DNA of 64,000 nucleotides, from assembly GCA_052387815.1 (NCBI GenBank), contig JBQTIU010000024.1, forward strand, positions 7,578-71,577, in the 5' to 3' direction. Each line of letters opens with the position of its first letter. The first letter of the stretch is position 1. The notes beneath the pieces are model-generated. The model was given only the letters and a program-made list of their open reading frames with translations. It did not search any database and was not told the DNA's origin. Shown here piece after piece: positions 42,550-51,401 of this stretch. The stretch comes from JBQTIU01 sp052387815 (GTDB lineage: Bacteria; Pseudomonadota; Alphaproteobacteria; CACIAM-22H2). The translations under genes were made by a program, and so were the position numbers.

Positions 42550-43472
42550 TGCATCTCGACCTGCAGGCGCGCGAGCAGCGAGTCGGAAAGCGCCGCGATC
42601 TCGGCGACGCCGAACCGCTGCCCGAGCGCGTAGACCGGGTCGCCGTCGTCCTCGCGGATGATCGGCGGCGAGCACAGCATCACGCTCGGCGCGACGCCGT
42701 GATGGTAGTTGACGTGGCGGCCGGGACGGCCGGGTTCCTCGATGATCCAGTCGCCGAGGGTGTGGAGCAAGACCTCGACGAGGACGGGTGTGCGCCCGGC
42801 GATCGCCGCCGCGCGCAGCGCCGAGAGCGCCTCGCGATAGGCGCACACGTCGTTGCCGGCAAGCCGCCGGTAGGGGACGCCGAGGCCGCTGCCCAGGCGC
42901 TCGACGTCGATCGGGCAGCGGCGCTCCTCGATGCGCGTGTACATCGACCACTGGTTGTTCTCGATCACCACCAGGGCCGGCAGCGCGAAGCTTTTCAAGA
43001 GCAGCAGGGACTCGTAGAACTGGCCTTCCTCCATGGCGCCGTCGCCGCTCACCACGACGGTGATCCCCGGCCGGCCGGCCATCTGCCCGCCGAGCGCGAC
43101 GCCGGCCCCGACGCCGAGATTGTTGCCGAGGACGCTCGAAGTGTAGACGATCCCGGCCGCCGGATTGGCGAGGTTCATGGAGCCGAGCCGGCCCCCCGCT
43201 AGCCCTGAGGGCAGCAGGCGATATTCGTCGATCTCGGCGCGCAGCGAGGGTTGGCGGGCGAGGTTGTAATGGATATTGCGGTGGCTGAGCAGCAGGCGGT
43301 CCTCCTCGGCGAGCGCGGCGACCACGGCCACCGCCACCGCCTCGTGGCCGAGCCCGAGATGGACGGGGACCGGGAAATCGCGCGCCTTGTTGCGCTCGTT
43401 CACCAGCATCTGGGCGAGGCGCACGCGCACGACCTCCGCCGCCAACGCGCGATCGGCGTCAGAAACCGCCAT
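42546..43472 (-). CDS. Thiamine-diphosphate E1-alpha-like subunit
   Basis: A 308-residue protein like the E1-alpha subunit. The ThDP motif is complete: GDGAMEEGQFYESL, then about 26 residues between GDG and the NN of VVIENNQWSMYTR. LSHRNIHYNLARQ and GSVLGNN-like segments correspond to substrate and phosphate contacts. It lacks the longer N-terminus and the phosphorylation-loop features of mitochondrial E1. The related pair AviB1/AviB2 of avilamycin biosynthesis is thought to add a two-carbon branch to a sugar, which offers a precedent. It overlaps the RmlC-like gene by 14 bases, so pair and cupin are co-expressed. Confidence 0.83.
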   Translation of the reverse strand: MAVSDADRALAAEVVRVRLAQMLVNERNKARDFPVPVHLGLGHEAVAVAVVAALAEEDRLLLSHRNIHYNLARQPSLRAEIDEYRLLPSGLAGGRLGSMNLANPAAGIVYTSSVLGNNLGVGAGVALGGQMAGRPGITVVVSGDGAMEEGQFYESLLLLKSFALPALVVIENNQWSMYTRIEERRCPIDVERLGSGLGVPYRRLAGNDVCAYREALSALRAAAIAGRTPVLVEVLLHTLGDWIIEEPGRPGRHVNYHHGVAPSVMLCSPPIIREDDGDPVYALGQRFGVAEIAALSDSLLARLQVEMQ

Positions 43473-44007
43473 GGGTCGCCTTGAAGGTCCTGAAATCGGG
43501 GTACGCCGCGTGCGCCGCCGAGACGAGCGGCCTGGCCTCGGGGGCGAGCGGCCAGTCGATGGCGAGGGTCGGATCGTTCCAGGCGATGCCGGCGCCCGAG
43601 GCGGCGGCATAGATGTTGTCGGCGGTGATCGCCAGGGCGGCGCCGTCGGTGAGCGACAAGGTCCCGTTGGCGAAGCCGCGCGGCACGAACAGCGCCCGCG
43701 GGCTATCGGCCGACAGCTCGAAGCCCTGCCAGGCGCCGAACCGCCCGTCGCGGCGCAGATCGACGACGACCCAGAACGTTCGCCCGCTCAAGGGCACGAT
43801 CAGCTTCGCCTCGACATGGGGTGGCAACTGGACGTAGAGCCCCCTAAGCGTATTGGCCCGCGCCGTCCATTGGTAGATGCATTGCCGGACGCCCAAGTCG
43901 ATGCCGGCCGGCGCCAGTTCCTCGGCATCGAAGGTGTGCACGAGCCATCCCCGCTCGTCGCGGAAGGGATCGAGCGGGACGAGCCGGGCGTGGTCGGGGC
44001 GGGTCAT
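43459..44007 (-). CDS. RmlC-like cupin with the catalytic His replaced
   Basis: A 182-residue protein of the dTDP-4-dehydrorhamnose 3,5-epimerase family. FRDERGWLVHTFDAEEL, FVPRGFANGTLSLTDGAAL and GIAWNDPTLAIDWPL are RmlC landmarks. The catalytic RGLH motif, however, reads RGLYVQ in NTLRGLYVQLPPHVEAKLI, so the base His is Tyr. Standard 3,5-epimerisation is therefore doubtful; a single epimerisation, isomerisation or pure binding role is possible. The start is uncertain (44007 preferred, 44013 or 44151 possible). It sits between the E1 pair and two SDRs, suggesting a shared keto-sugar substrate. Confidence 0.8.
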   Translation of the reverse strand: MTRPDHARLVPLDPFRDERGWLVHTFDAEELAPAGIDLGVRQCIYQWTARANTLRGLYVQLPPHVEAKLIVPLSGRTFWVVVDLRRDGRFGAWQGFELSADSPRALFVPRGFANGTLSLTDGAALAITADNIYAAASGAGIAWNDPTLAIDWPLAPEARPLVSAAHAAYPDFRTFKATHGGF

Positions 44008-44080
44008 GCGCATCCGGGCGCCGCAGAGCGGTCGAAGATCCGGAAACCGGGATCGGCGCACGGCATTGAGACCGCTTGCG

Positions 44081-44998
44081 TCATCGGGACGGCGCCAGCT
44101 CGAGATAATCGACGACCGTCTTGACGCCCATTCCAAGATCGATGCGCGCACTCCAGCCGAGACGCGCGCGGGCCTTGTCGTCCGAGACCGGCCGGATGCT
44201 GGGGTTGTCGGGGTCGCGCTCGATCACGCGCGGGCGCCGGCCGAGCAGCCCAGCAGCGGTATCGATCACCTCGCCGAGCGAGACCAGTCGGGGTCCCTGG
44301 ATGTTGAAGACCTCGAATCCGGGCACCCCGAGCACTGCCAGCACCGCGCCGGCGACGTCCTCGACATGGATGAACCTTCGCGCGGTGGCGCGCGATCCGA
44401 TCGTCACGGCGTCCTTGGTCGCGACCTCATGGACCAGGGTGTCGACCGCCGACCAGTTGTCCCGGTGGGGTCCGTAGAGGATGCCGAAGCGCAACACGGT
44501 CGCCGGGCAGAAGCCCTGGGCGTGGCGCTGGCGCAAATTCGCTTCGCTGACCAGCTTGGAAAGCGCGTATTCGGAGGAAAGGCGCGCCGGGTCGATGGCG
44601 TCGGTCTCCTTGCGGGGCGCGTCCATGGGGAAGGAATCGTAGACCCATTCGCTCGACGCGAAGACGAACTGGCGAGCCCCGCGCGCCGCCGCCGCGTCCA
44701 TGAGGGCGAGATTGCCGATGACGTTGACCTCGAAGCAGGCCCTCGCGCGGCCGCGGCATTCCGAATCGCGCGCCAGCGCCGCAAGATTGACCACGGCATC
44801 GACGCCTTCCGGTATGAGGTCGGCGATCCGCTGGTCCCTGATGTCGGCAACATGGCAGTCGGGGCGGCCGGTGGGCTTGAGATCGACGCCGCTCACCGCG
44901 ATTCCGGCAGCATCGCACTGGGCGAGCAGGCGCCGGCCGACGAAGCTTGCGGCGCCGGCCACGAAGATGCGCTTGGGCTCGGCGGCGGTCCCGGTCAT
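44081..44998 (-). CDS. NAD-dependent epimerase/dehydratase (SDR)
   Basis: A 305-residue extended SDR. The cofactor loop is FVAGAASFVGRRL, a variant of GxxGxxG in which the second Gly is Ser-flanked (GAASFVG). The catalytic Tyr-x3-Lys is in SEYALSKLVSE, with FASSEWVYDSF as the Ser region. RFGILYGPHRDNWSAVDTLV and RRFIHVEDVAGAVLAV follow. The product is unknown. It overlaps the next SDR upstream by ATGA and is followed by the RmlC-like gene after about 70 bases. The two adjacent SDRs with a cupin and an E1 pair look like one pathway for a modified deoxysugar. Confidence 0.83.
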   Translation of the reverse strand: MTGTAAEPKRIFVAGAASFVGRRLLAQCDAAGIAVSGVDLKPTGRPDCHVADIRDQRIADLIPEGVDAVVNLAALARDSECRGRARACFEVNVIGNLALMDAAAARGARQFVFASSEWVYDSFPMDAPRKETDAIDPARLSSEYALSKLVSEANLRQRHAQGFCPATVLRFGILYGPHRDNWSAVDTLVHEVATKDAVTIGSRATARRFIHVEDVAGAVLAVLGVPGFEVFNIQGPRLVSLGEVIDTAAGLLGRRPRVIERDPDNPSIRPVSDDKARARLGWSARIDLGMGVKTVVDYLELAPSR

Positions 44999-45918
44999 CG
45001 TCCCACCATCGCGCCGATTTCGCGCACGATCAGCTCCATCGATCCCTTCCTTGGCGCATAGCCGATCTTCGCCGCCGCGTCATGGCGGCTGATGGTCGCC
45101 GGCTTGACGAGATCGCGATCGGCGAAATCCGCCGCGCCCTCGATCCGGAATTCGAGCCCGTAGCGCTGGGCCAGCACTTCGATGACCTCGACCTTGGTGA
45201 CCGGCGCGGCGCTGCAAATATCATAGGCGTTGTTCGGCGCTCCGGCCGCGACCAAAAGCCGGATCAGGTGCGCGAGATCGTCGGCGCCGACAAAGTCGCG
45301 CACGAAATTGTGGGCCGAGGTCAGGAACCGTTGCCCGTTGACGAGGCAGTTGGCAAGTTCGGCGAGGAAGAACCCGCCGTCGAGATCGATCTGCCGGCTG
45401 AAATAGCCGAACACCCGGATGTCGGCAATCCTAAACTGCGACAGGGCGCGATGCCTCGCCTCGGCCACGAGCTTGGCGAGCGCGTAGACATGCCGCGGCC
45501 CCAGCCGATTGACCGGCAGGCGGGCTTCCGAGTCGGGTCCCGCCGCCTCGCCCTCGGCGAGGGAATAGATGGCCCCGGTGCTGAGGAAGACATAGATCGT
45601 CGCCGGGCGTCGCGCCACATAGTCGAGGACCAGATCGTCGACCTTAGCGGTCCAGCCCAAGAGCTCGGCGCCGGCCCTGTCGATCGCGCGCGGGTCGCCC
45701 GGGCCGGCGGCATTGATCACGACCTCGCACTCGGCGCCCGCGAAGGCCGCGTAGGGGCCGACCTCGATCCCGCGCCGGTCGGCCAGGTTGGCGTCGAGGT
45801 AGGCCTCGATCGAGCGCGGGTTGCGGGCGAACAGGGACAGGCGCGCCTGGTCGCGGAACTCGCCGACCAGTCCCTTGGCGATGTGGCCCGAGGCGCCGAG
45901 GATGGCGATGGTTCGCAT
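44995..45918 (-). CDS. NAD-dependent epimerase/reductase (SDR)
   Basis: A 307-residue SDR. IAILGASGHIAKGLVGEF is the cofactor loop, VFLSTGAIYSLAEG the Ser/Thr region and RHVYALAKLVAEARH the Tyr-x3-Lys. DIRVFGYFSRQIDLDGGFFL and NFVRDFVGADDLAHLIRLL are substrate-domain signatures seen in deoxysugar 4-reductases of polysaccharide loci. The ATG at 45918 is used because the cofactor loop starts right after it; 16 residues more are possible from 45966. Upstream 184 bases separate it from the CmcI-like gene, so a promoter may lie there. Confidence 0.82.
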   Translation of the reverse strand: MRTIAILGASGHIAKGLVGEFRDQARLSLFARNPRSIEAYLDANLADRRGIEVGPYAAFAGAECEVVINAAGPGDPRAIDRAGAELLGWTAKVDDLVLDYVARRPATIYVFLSTGAIYSLAEGEAAGPDSEARLPVNRLGPRHVYALAKLVAEARHRALSQFRIADIRVFGYFSRQIDLDGGFFLAELANCLVNGQRFLTSAHNFVRDFVGADDLAHLIRLLVAAGAPNNAYDICSAAPVTKVEVIEVLAQRYGLEFRIEGAADFADRDLVKPATISRHDAAAKIGYAPRKGSMELIVREIGAMVGR

Positions 45919-46102
45919 CGGCTCGTTCGTGGCCGAGGGAGGCCGCCCTGGGGCGCTCACCCGCACGCGGCGCTATGCCTACGCCTTCGCGGCCGGCGAA
46001 AGCCGACGCTTGATCGACTGTCCACTGCCCGGTCTTCCATCAAAAGTGGGCGGTTTCACGGGCAAAGTCGGCTGACCGCTCCTTGCACATACATCGCGTC
46101 CT

Positions 46103-46867
46103 TCAGCGAATGCGTCGCACAAAACCACCCCGCCAATAAGTCACCCACCGGTCGACCTGACCCTCGTTAAACGCAAACGGCGGCTCTACGATCGCGAAGT
46201 CAGGGTTTAGCGCCACGAATGCCTCCGCCGCCGCTTTCGGATGGTTCCAACTCCAATCAGGTGCGGTTCGCGGGCCGCCCGCGACCAACTCTTTGATCCC
46301 GTCGGCAGCAATAATGTACGACCCAACGGAGACCAGGGAGGCATAAGCTTCGAGTTCGGCCAACACGTGATCCTTGGTGTGATTGCTGTCGAGGATGACC
46401 AGCACTTTTTCTCCGGGGGCAACCAATCGGCAGACTCGATCGACTGTGGCTGGAGCAATCGAACTACCCTCAACCAATGTGATGAACGGGAACAACTCAT
46501 GCGCTTGGATCGCGACGAGATTGTGCGGCCGAATCTCGATGTCGATGCCGATGACGCGACCACGTCCAATCAGCCGACAAAGGCTGGCATAGAACACCAG
46601 CGAGCCTCCGTGCGCGATTCCCGTCTCGACGATCACGTCGGGCTTGATCGAATAGACCACCTCCTGCATCCTGACCAGGTCCTCGGCAAGCTGAATGATC
46701 GGACGGCCGAGCCACGTGAAGCTATACACGTGCTTAACGTCCCAGCCACAACGCAGCCACGCTTCTGACGCCAAAGCGAAGGCCTCCGGCGAGCTCATCG
46801 GATAGACGACTTCAGTACCGTCGCTTTCGACGATCACCACTGACCGCTCCGAGTCGATTTTGATCAC
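46103..46867 (-). CDS. CmcI/cephalosporin-hydroxylase-family protein, probable O-methyltransferase
   Basis: A 254-residue protein of the CmcI family, whose fold is a SAM methyltransferase. VIVETGIAHGGSLVFYASLC is the SAM loop, RVIGIDIEIRPHNLVAI the acidic strand and VLVILDSNHTKDHVLAELEA contains the family metal- and SAM-site DSNH. In polysaccharide loci (for example rhamnosyl O-methyltransferases) relatives methylate sugar hydroxyls. Length is typical. It stands with gaps of 184 and 145 bases on either side, so it may be its own unit. The composition is less GC-rich than its neighbours, a hint of separate origin. Confidence 0.85.
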   Translation of the reverse strand: MIKIDSERSVVIVESDGTEVVYPMSSPEAFALASEAWLRCGWDVKHVYSFTWLGRPIIQLAEDLVRMQEVVYSIKPDVIVETGIAHGGSLVFYASLCRLIGRGRVIGIDIEIRPHNLVAIQAHELFPFITLVEGSSIAPATVDRVCRLVAPGEKVLVILDSNHTKDHVLAELEAYASLVSVGSYIIAADGIKELVAGGPRTAPDWSWNHPKAAAEAFVALNPDFAIVEPPFAFNEGQVDRWVTYWRGGFVRRIR

Positions 46868-47012
46868 GGTTCTTCAACCTCTCTCGAAATGCGGCCACCA
46901 GAGATTCAAAGTCATCCAGGCGGCGCTTCGGACGGCGCCCAAACTCATCACGCAGCGGTCGGGCAGCGCGCTGCCCGCCAGCCAAAAATTAACCCGCTCG
47001 TGAATAATTCGG

Positions 47013-48920
47013 CTAGGCCTCGAATACCAAATCTTCGTACCGGCGCTCGTCCCGCGGCGGCTGGCCGGGCAGGAGGCGCGGGATTTCCTTGCCCTTAAAG
47101 TCGCGGGTCCGCAAGTCGTCGACCGCCAACCCGAACGCCTCGAGCCGTTCGCGCCAATAGTTCGAGCCGTCGAGCTTCGCCTGCAGCCGGTCGATGACGC
47201 CGGGCTCGATCGTGCCGTCGAGCTTGTGCTGCAGATAGCCGATGAAATACAAGGCCAGGCCGTGCTCGGGCGAGATGACGTCGCGAAGCGTGTTCAGGTT
47301 CTTGAGCTGCTGCTCGATCTTCGCCGGCCGGTCCTCGGAGAACAGGCGGTGAAAATTGAGGTGATAATTCATGTAGAACCAGATGTCGGTGATTTGCTGC
47401 GGCGTCGGCACCGCATCCATGGGGATGGCGCAAAACGCCTCTTCGAACCCGACGGTCGCCAGGCGCAGGCCGAGGTCGATCTCGTCCTGTTTGCCGTAGC
47501 CCCCGGCCATGAATCGCACTTCCGAGCTGCCGACGTTCTGGATGAGCCCCTGCTCGACCATCGAGTCGTAGATGGGCGTGTTGGGAAGTGGCTGGAGCGG
47601 CGTGATCCCGCACCAGTCGAGGTCCATGTGGCGCGCGACGTTGATGGTGTCGTTGATCATCGCCAGGGTCTCGCCCGGGAACCCGATCATCAGGAACACG
47701 CGGGAGTGGATCTGCTCGTAGCGCCGCAGGACCTCGGCCGCGGCGAGGAAGGTGCGCACCGTGCCCGGCTTCTTGATCTGCCGCAGGACCACCGGGTTTC
47801 CGGATTCCATCCCGATGTTGAGCGCGATGCAGCCGCTTTCGGCCATGGCGTGCACGATCTCATCGGTGCACGAGGCGGCGATCAGCCCGTTGGTCGCATC
47901 CCAGGTCATGCCCAGCCGGCGTTTGACCATGCCGTTGAACAGGGCGATCGCGCGGGCGTGGTCCTTCAACAGATCGTCGTCGAGCCAGACGAAATGGCCG
48001 ATGCCGTGCTCGTTTTTCAACAACTCGAGCTCGTCGAGCACCGAATCGACCGAACGCTGCCGGACCGCCTTGCCGTTGAAATTCCGTACGCTGCAGAAAG
48101 TGCACTGGGCACGGCAGCCGCGGTTCGAGAGCACGGTGGCAAAACGCGTGCCGGGCGGCTTGAAGCCGTGGAAATTGCCGATGACGCCGACCTTAGAGAG
48201 ATCGCGGACGTTGAACAGATCGTAGGCCGGGATGACGTCAATTTCCCCGGCCGTGGGCTGGCACTGGGCAAGGAACCGGAACCGTTCCCGCCCATCGTCG
48301 AGGATCACCTGCCCGAGACCGGTCGGTCCGAGTTCGCCGCCGACCGCCCGGCAGAACAGCTTGATGGCGACATCGCCCTCCCGCAGGAAGGCGATCCGTG
48401 CCGCCTTGATGTCGTCGAGCACGCGCTCGACGTCGTTGTTCACATGCACCCCGCCGATGGCCACCGGGATGCCCGAAAGCGCCGCATGTTCGCACACGCG
48501 CTTCAACGAGGCGTGCGTCATGGTGAACATGCACGTCACGCCGATCAAATCCGGCTTGAAGCCCGCGATGGCGTCGTCCAGGGCCGCCTGCCAAGTGCGG
48601 TCGAAATCGAACTCCCGCTTCGAGGCGGCGGCGCGCGCCGCCTTCAGGACCTCGTCGTTCAGGTTGACGATCTTGGGCTCGACGCCGATCGCGCGCAGGT
48701 GCTGCGCCAGCACGCCCAAGCCATAGGGCGGATAGTTGGGATAGCGCTTGCGCCGTGCCGTCGCAAAGCGGAACAGGCCGGACTCGCCGTCGGGCGGGTT
48801 GACCAACAGGACGCGCTCGATCTTGCCGCGCGGGAAATGGCGAGCGAAAAAGGCCTCCACCGCCGCCGCGTCGTGCGGCACCGACAAGGGATCGACGGCA
48901 ACCGATGCGCACCCGCTCAT
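47013..48920 (-). CDS. B12-binding-domain radical SAM protein
   Basis: A 635-residue protein. Residues about 30-190 form a Rossmann-type cobalamin-binding-like domain (RVLLVNPPDGESGLFRFATA, YGLGVLAQHLRAIG, DLIGVTCMFTMTHASLKRV, IPVAIGGVHVNND); no DxHxxG is visible, so B12 would bind base-on or not at all. The radical SAM cluster motif C-x3-C-x2-C is in SNRGCRAQCTFCSVRNFNG near 275-293. GHFVWLDDDLL and IGMESGNPVVLRQIKK follow as in BchE/P-methylase-like proteins. A C-methylation, dehydration or epimerisation of a sugar is plausible but unproven. ATG 48920 is chosen since conserved sequence starts about 30 residues later. Confidence 0.87.
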   Translation of the reverse strand: MSGCASVAVDPLSVPHDAAAVEAFFARHFPRGKIERVLLVNPPDGESGLFRFATARRKRYPNYPPYGLGVLAQHLRAIGVEPKIVNLNDEVLKAARAAASKREFDFDRTWQAALDDAIAGFKPDLIGVTCMFTMTHASLKRVCEHAALSGIPVAIGGVHVNNDVERVLDDIKAARIAFLREGDVAIKLFCRAVGGELGPTGLGQVILDDGRERFRFLAQCQPTAGEIDVIPAYDLFNVRDLSKVGVIGNFHGFKPPGTRFATVLSNRGCRAQCTFCSVRNFNGKAVRQRSVDSVLDELELLKNEHGIGHFVWLDDDLLKDHARAIALFNGMVKRRLGMTWDATNGLIAASCTDEIVHAMAESGCIALNIGMESGNPVVLRQIKKPGTVRTFLAAAEVLRRYEQIHSRVFLMIGFPGETLAMINDTINVARHMDLDWCGITPLQPLPNTPIYDSMVEQGLIQNVGSSEVRFMAGGYGKQDEIDLGLRLATVGFEEAFCAIPMDAVPTPQQITDIWFYMNYHLNFHRLFSEDRPAKIEQQLKNLNTLRDVISPEHGLALYFIGYLQHKLDGTIEPGVIDRLQAKLDGSNYWRERLEAFGLAVDDLRTRDFKGKEIPRLLPGQPPRDERRYEDLVFEA

Positions 48921-49156
48921 GATCCGGAACCCCGAGTCATTCGCTGTTGTCGTCCTTGGGCCGACCCGCCCGTTTGCCGCGCCTTCGGCCGTCACCCCGA
49001 TCTCTTGGGAATAGTACGGCGAACCGCCCGGCGGAACAAGCGATTACCCGAATGGAGCGTCCACATATCCAAGAACATACCTAGAAATGGCTATATTCGA
49101 ACACCGACTTGCCCGCTGTTGCCAATACCTTTCCGGGCCACCCGGCGAGGGCCCGC

Positions 49157-50380
49157 TCAAATCTCCCGCACGTCGGGGACCGGCACCAGGAAGCGCCCGC
49201 CTCGGCGCCGGTACTCCGCCTGCTGGGCGACGATCTCCTCGGCGAAGTTCCAGGCCAGGATCAAGAGGTAATCCGGCCGGTCGGCGAGCAATCGATCGGG
49301 CGCCACGACCTCGATATGGGTGCCGGGGGTCAACCGGCCCTGCTTCAACGGGTTGCGGTCGGCGATATAGTCGATGTCCGCCGGCCCCAGCTCGAGAAAG
49401 CTTAGCAGGGTGTTGCCCTTGGCCGGCGCCCCGTAGCCCGCGACCCGGCCGCCGGCCCGGCGGATGCGTTCGAGCCGCGCCCTCAGGTTCGATTTGTTGG
49501 CAAGGATGCGCTGGGCGAAGCCCCGGTAGGTCCCGATGTCGCGCAGGCCGCGGCGCTCTTCCATGGCGAGCAGCGCGGCCACCCCCGGATCAGGCCTCGC
49601 CCGTCCCTGGCGCCGTATCCATGCCCTGAGCTGGCCGTGATGGATCGCCAAGCGCTCGACGGCGACGATCTCGAAGCCGTGGAGCTGGAACAAACGCTGC
49701 ATGGGCCCGAGCGACCAATACGACACGTGCTCGTGGTAAATGGTGTCGAACGCCAACATGTCGAGGAGGTCCGTGAGGTAATGCGCCTCGAGCACCACCA
49801 CGCCGTCGGGAGCGAGCGCGAGATCGATGCCGTCGAGGAACCCGTGCAGGTCGGGGATGTGGGGAAAGGTGTTGGTGAACGCGAACACCCGGACCGGGCC
49901 GTGGTCGTCGCGGATGCGGCGCGCCGTCTCGGGGTTGAAGAACGCGGTCATGACCTCGATGCCGTTCAAGCGGGCGAACGGCGCGAGATTGGCGGCCGGA
50001 TCCACCCCCAGCGTGCGCGCCGGGCACGCCCGGCGAAAGCCGTCGAGCAGCGTGCCGTCGTTGCAGCCGATATCGACGACCAAATCGCCGGGCCCAAGCG
50101 GGATTCGCTCGGCGGCCGCGCCGGCGAGAGAGCGCAGATGCTGGGTGAGCGTGTCGGATGCCGACGACACGTAGAGGTAGTCCTCGAACATGGCCGCGGG
50201 CGGGACACGCTCGGTCAACTGGACGTGGCCGCAATCATGGCAGTACCCGATCCTGAGCGGGAATTTCGGCTCCGCGGCGGCGGCCAGCTCGGCGGCGGTC
50301 ACGAACTTGTTCGCCAACGCCATCGGCCCCAAGTCGAGGAACGTCTCGACGGTGGCGGAACGGCATACGATGCAGCTCAT
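49157..50380 (-). CDS. Sugar C-methyltransferase (NDP-hexose 3-C-methyltransferase family)
   Basis: A 407-residue three-part methyltransferase. An N-terminal zinc-binding region (MSCIVC, then CHDCGHVQL near 47-55) precedes the SAM domain (LVVDIGCNDGTLLDGFRRA). YHEHVSYWSL contains the HEHxxY active-site signature of TylC3-like C-methyltransferases. The C-terminal domain carries GYGAPAKGNTLLSFL, also typical. This family adds a methyl to the C3 of a 4-keto-deoxysugar, so a branched C-methyl sugar is expected. It lies 17 bases after hddA and is the last gene of the GDP-heptose block, so its substrate may be the 4-keto GDP-sugar; this link is inferred. Confidence 0.88.
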   Translation of the reverse strand: MSCIVCRSATVETFLDLGPMALANKFVTAAELAAAAEPKFPLRIGYCHDCGHVQLTERVPPAAMFEDYLYVSSASDTLTQHLRSLAGAAAERIPLGPGDLVVDIGCNDGTLLDGFRRACPARTLGVDPAANLAPFARLNGIEVMTAFFNPETARRIRDDHGPVRVFAFTNTFPHIPDLHGFLDGIDLALAPDGVVVLEAHYLTDLLDMLAFDTIYHEHVSYWSLGPMQRLFQLHGFEIVAVERLAIHHGQLRAWIRRQGRARPDPGVAALLAMEERRGLRDIGTYRGFAQRILANKSNLRARLERIRRAGGRVAGYGAPAKGNTLLSFLELGPADIDYIADRNPLKQGRLTPGTHIEVVAPDRLLADRPDYLLILAWNFAEEIVAQQAEYRRRGGRFLVPVPDVREI

Positions 50381-50397
50381 CGCCGGTGCTCGCCCCC

Positions 50398-51399
50398 CTA
50401 CTCGACGACCGCGTTGATCACCCGCACGCCTTGCGGCTCATAGCCGACCGCGAGCTCGAGGAGCTCGCCGAGCGAGCGCCGGATCGGGGCGTGGCGCTCC
50501 GGGGCCGCGATGAACATCAGGAAGCCGCCCCCGCCCGCCCCGCAAATCTTGCCGCCATAGGCCCCGGCCGCCATCGCGCGGGCGTACCAGTCGTCGATGC
50601 GGTCGTTGGTGATGGTCGAGGCGAGGCCGCGCTTGATCTCCCAGCCCCGGCCGAGCGCGGCGCCGAAGGCGGCCGGATCGAAGTCGCCGTTCAAGAGGTT
50701 GCGCAGCTCGTGCGCCTGGTCGCGCAGGCTCGCCAGGCGGTCGAAGTTGCGAGGCACGCCCTGCTTCTGCTCGTCGAGAATCTCGCCGGCATCGCGCTCG
50801 ATCCCGGTCCAGAATACCAGCACGTAGTCGAACAGGCGCTCCATCTGGGAGGCGGGCAGCGGCAGCGGCTCGATCGCCACCTGGTCGTTCGGGTAGAACA
50901 AGATCAGGTTGAGGCCGCCGAAGGCGGCGGCGAAATGGTCCTGCTTGCCGATCGGGCGGCCGAGCAGGGTCATCTCGACGTGGGCGGCCTCCTTGGCGAT
51001 CTCGGCGCTCGAGACGCGCTCGTTGCGCATGACGTGCAGCGCCTGCAAGAGGCCGACGGCGAAGCTGCTCGACGAGCCGAGGCCGGAGCTCGCCGGCACG
51101 TCGCCGATCGTCGCGATATAGAGCGGCGGGTCGACCGACACCAGCCGCAGGCATTCGCGCGCGATGCTGTTCTTGATGTCGTCGAGCCGGTCGACGTTCT
51201 CGGACTCCGAATAGTTGAGCCGGTAGCGGCGATTGAACAGCTCGCTCACCCGCTTCACGGTTACGAACACGCGCTTGTCGATCGCCGTGCTCAACACGGC
51301 GCCGGTCTCGCGGCGATAGAAGTCGGGCAGGTCGGTGCCGCCGCCGGCGAAGCTCAAGCGCAACGGGGCGCAGGTGGTGACGTAGTTGACGACCGGCAT
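50398..51399 (-). CDS. hddA: D-glycero-D-manno-heptose 7-phosphate kinase, GHMP family
   Basis: A 333-residue GHMP kinase. The N-terminal PLRLSFAGGGTDLPDFY, ATP loop PASSGLGSSSSFAVGLL (about 101-117) and C-terminal KICGAGGGGFLMF are the three family motifs, and the FAGGGTDLP variant marks the heptose-kinase/fucokinase branch. With gmhA and the HddC-GmhB fusion upstream it completes the set for GDP-D-glycero-D-manno-heptose. It phosphorylates heptose 7-phosphate at C1. Neighbours are 2 to 17 bases away. Confidence 0.9.
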   Translation of the reverse strand: MPVVNYVTTCAPLRLSFAGGGTDLPDFYRRETGAVLSTAIDKRVFVTVKRVSELFNRRYRLNYSESENVDRLDDIKNSIARECLRLVSVDPPLYIATIGDVPASSGLGSSSSFAVGLLQALHVMRNERVSSAEIAKEAAHVEMTLLGRPIGKQDHFAAAFGGLNLILFYPNDQVAIEPLPLPASQMERLFDYVLVFWTGIERDAGEILDEQKQGVPRNFDRLASLRDQAHELRNLLNGDFDPAAFGAALGRGWEIKRGLASTITNDRIDDWYARAMAAGAYGGKICGAGGGGFLMFIAAPERHAPIRRSLGELLELAVGYEPQGVRVINAVVE

Positions 51400-51401
51400 G
51401 C

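Noticed and set aside
46961..46976. Perfect 16-bp palindrome GGGCAGCGCGCTGCCC as a terminator
   Set aside because: It is self-complementary without a loop and has no U-tract on the strand that would need it; it may be chance or a protein site, so it is not called.
48921..49156. Promoter for the radical SAM gene in the 236-bp gap
   Set aside because: AT-richer patches exist (for example around 49070-49110), but no -35/-10 pair with good spacing could be found on the minus strand, so none is called.
47226..49271. 681-codon plus-strand open frame opposite the radical SAM gene
   Set aside because: Shadow frame; the minus strand carries CxxxCxxC and cobalamin-domain signatures over the same bases.
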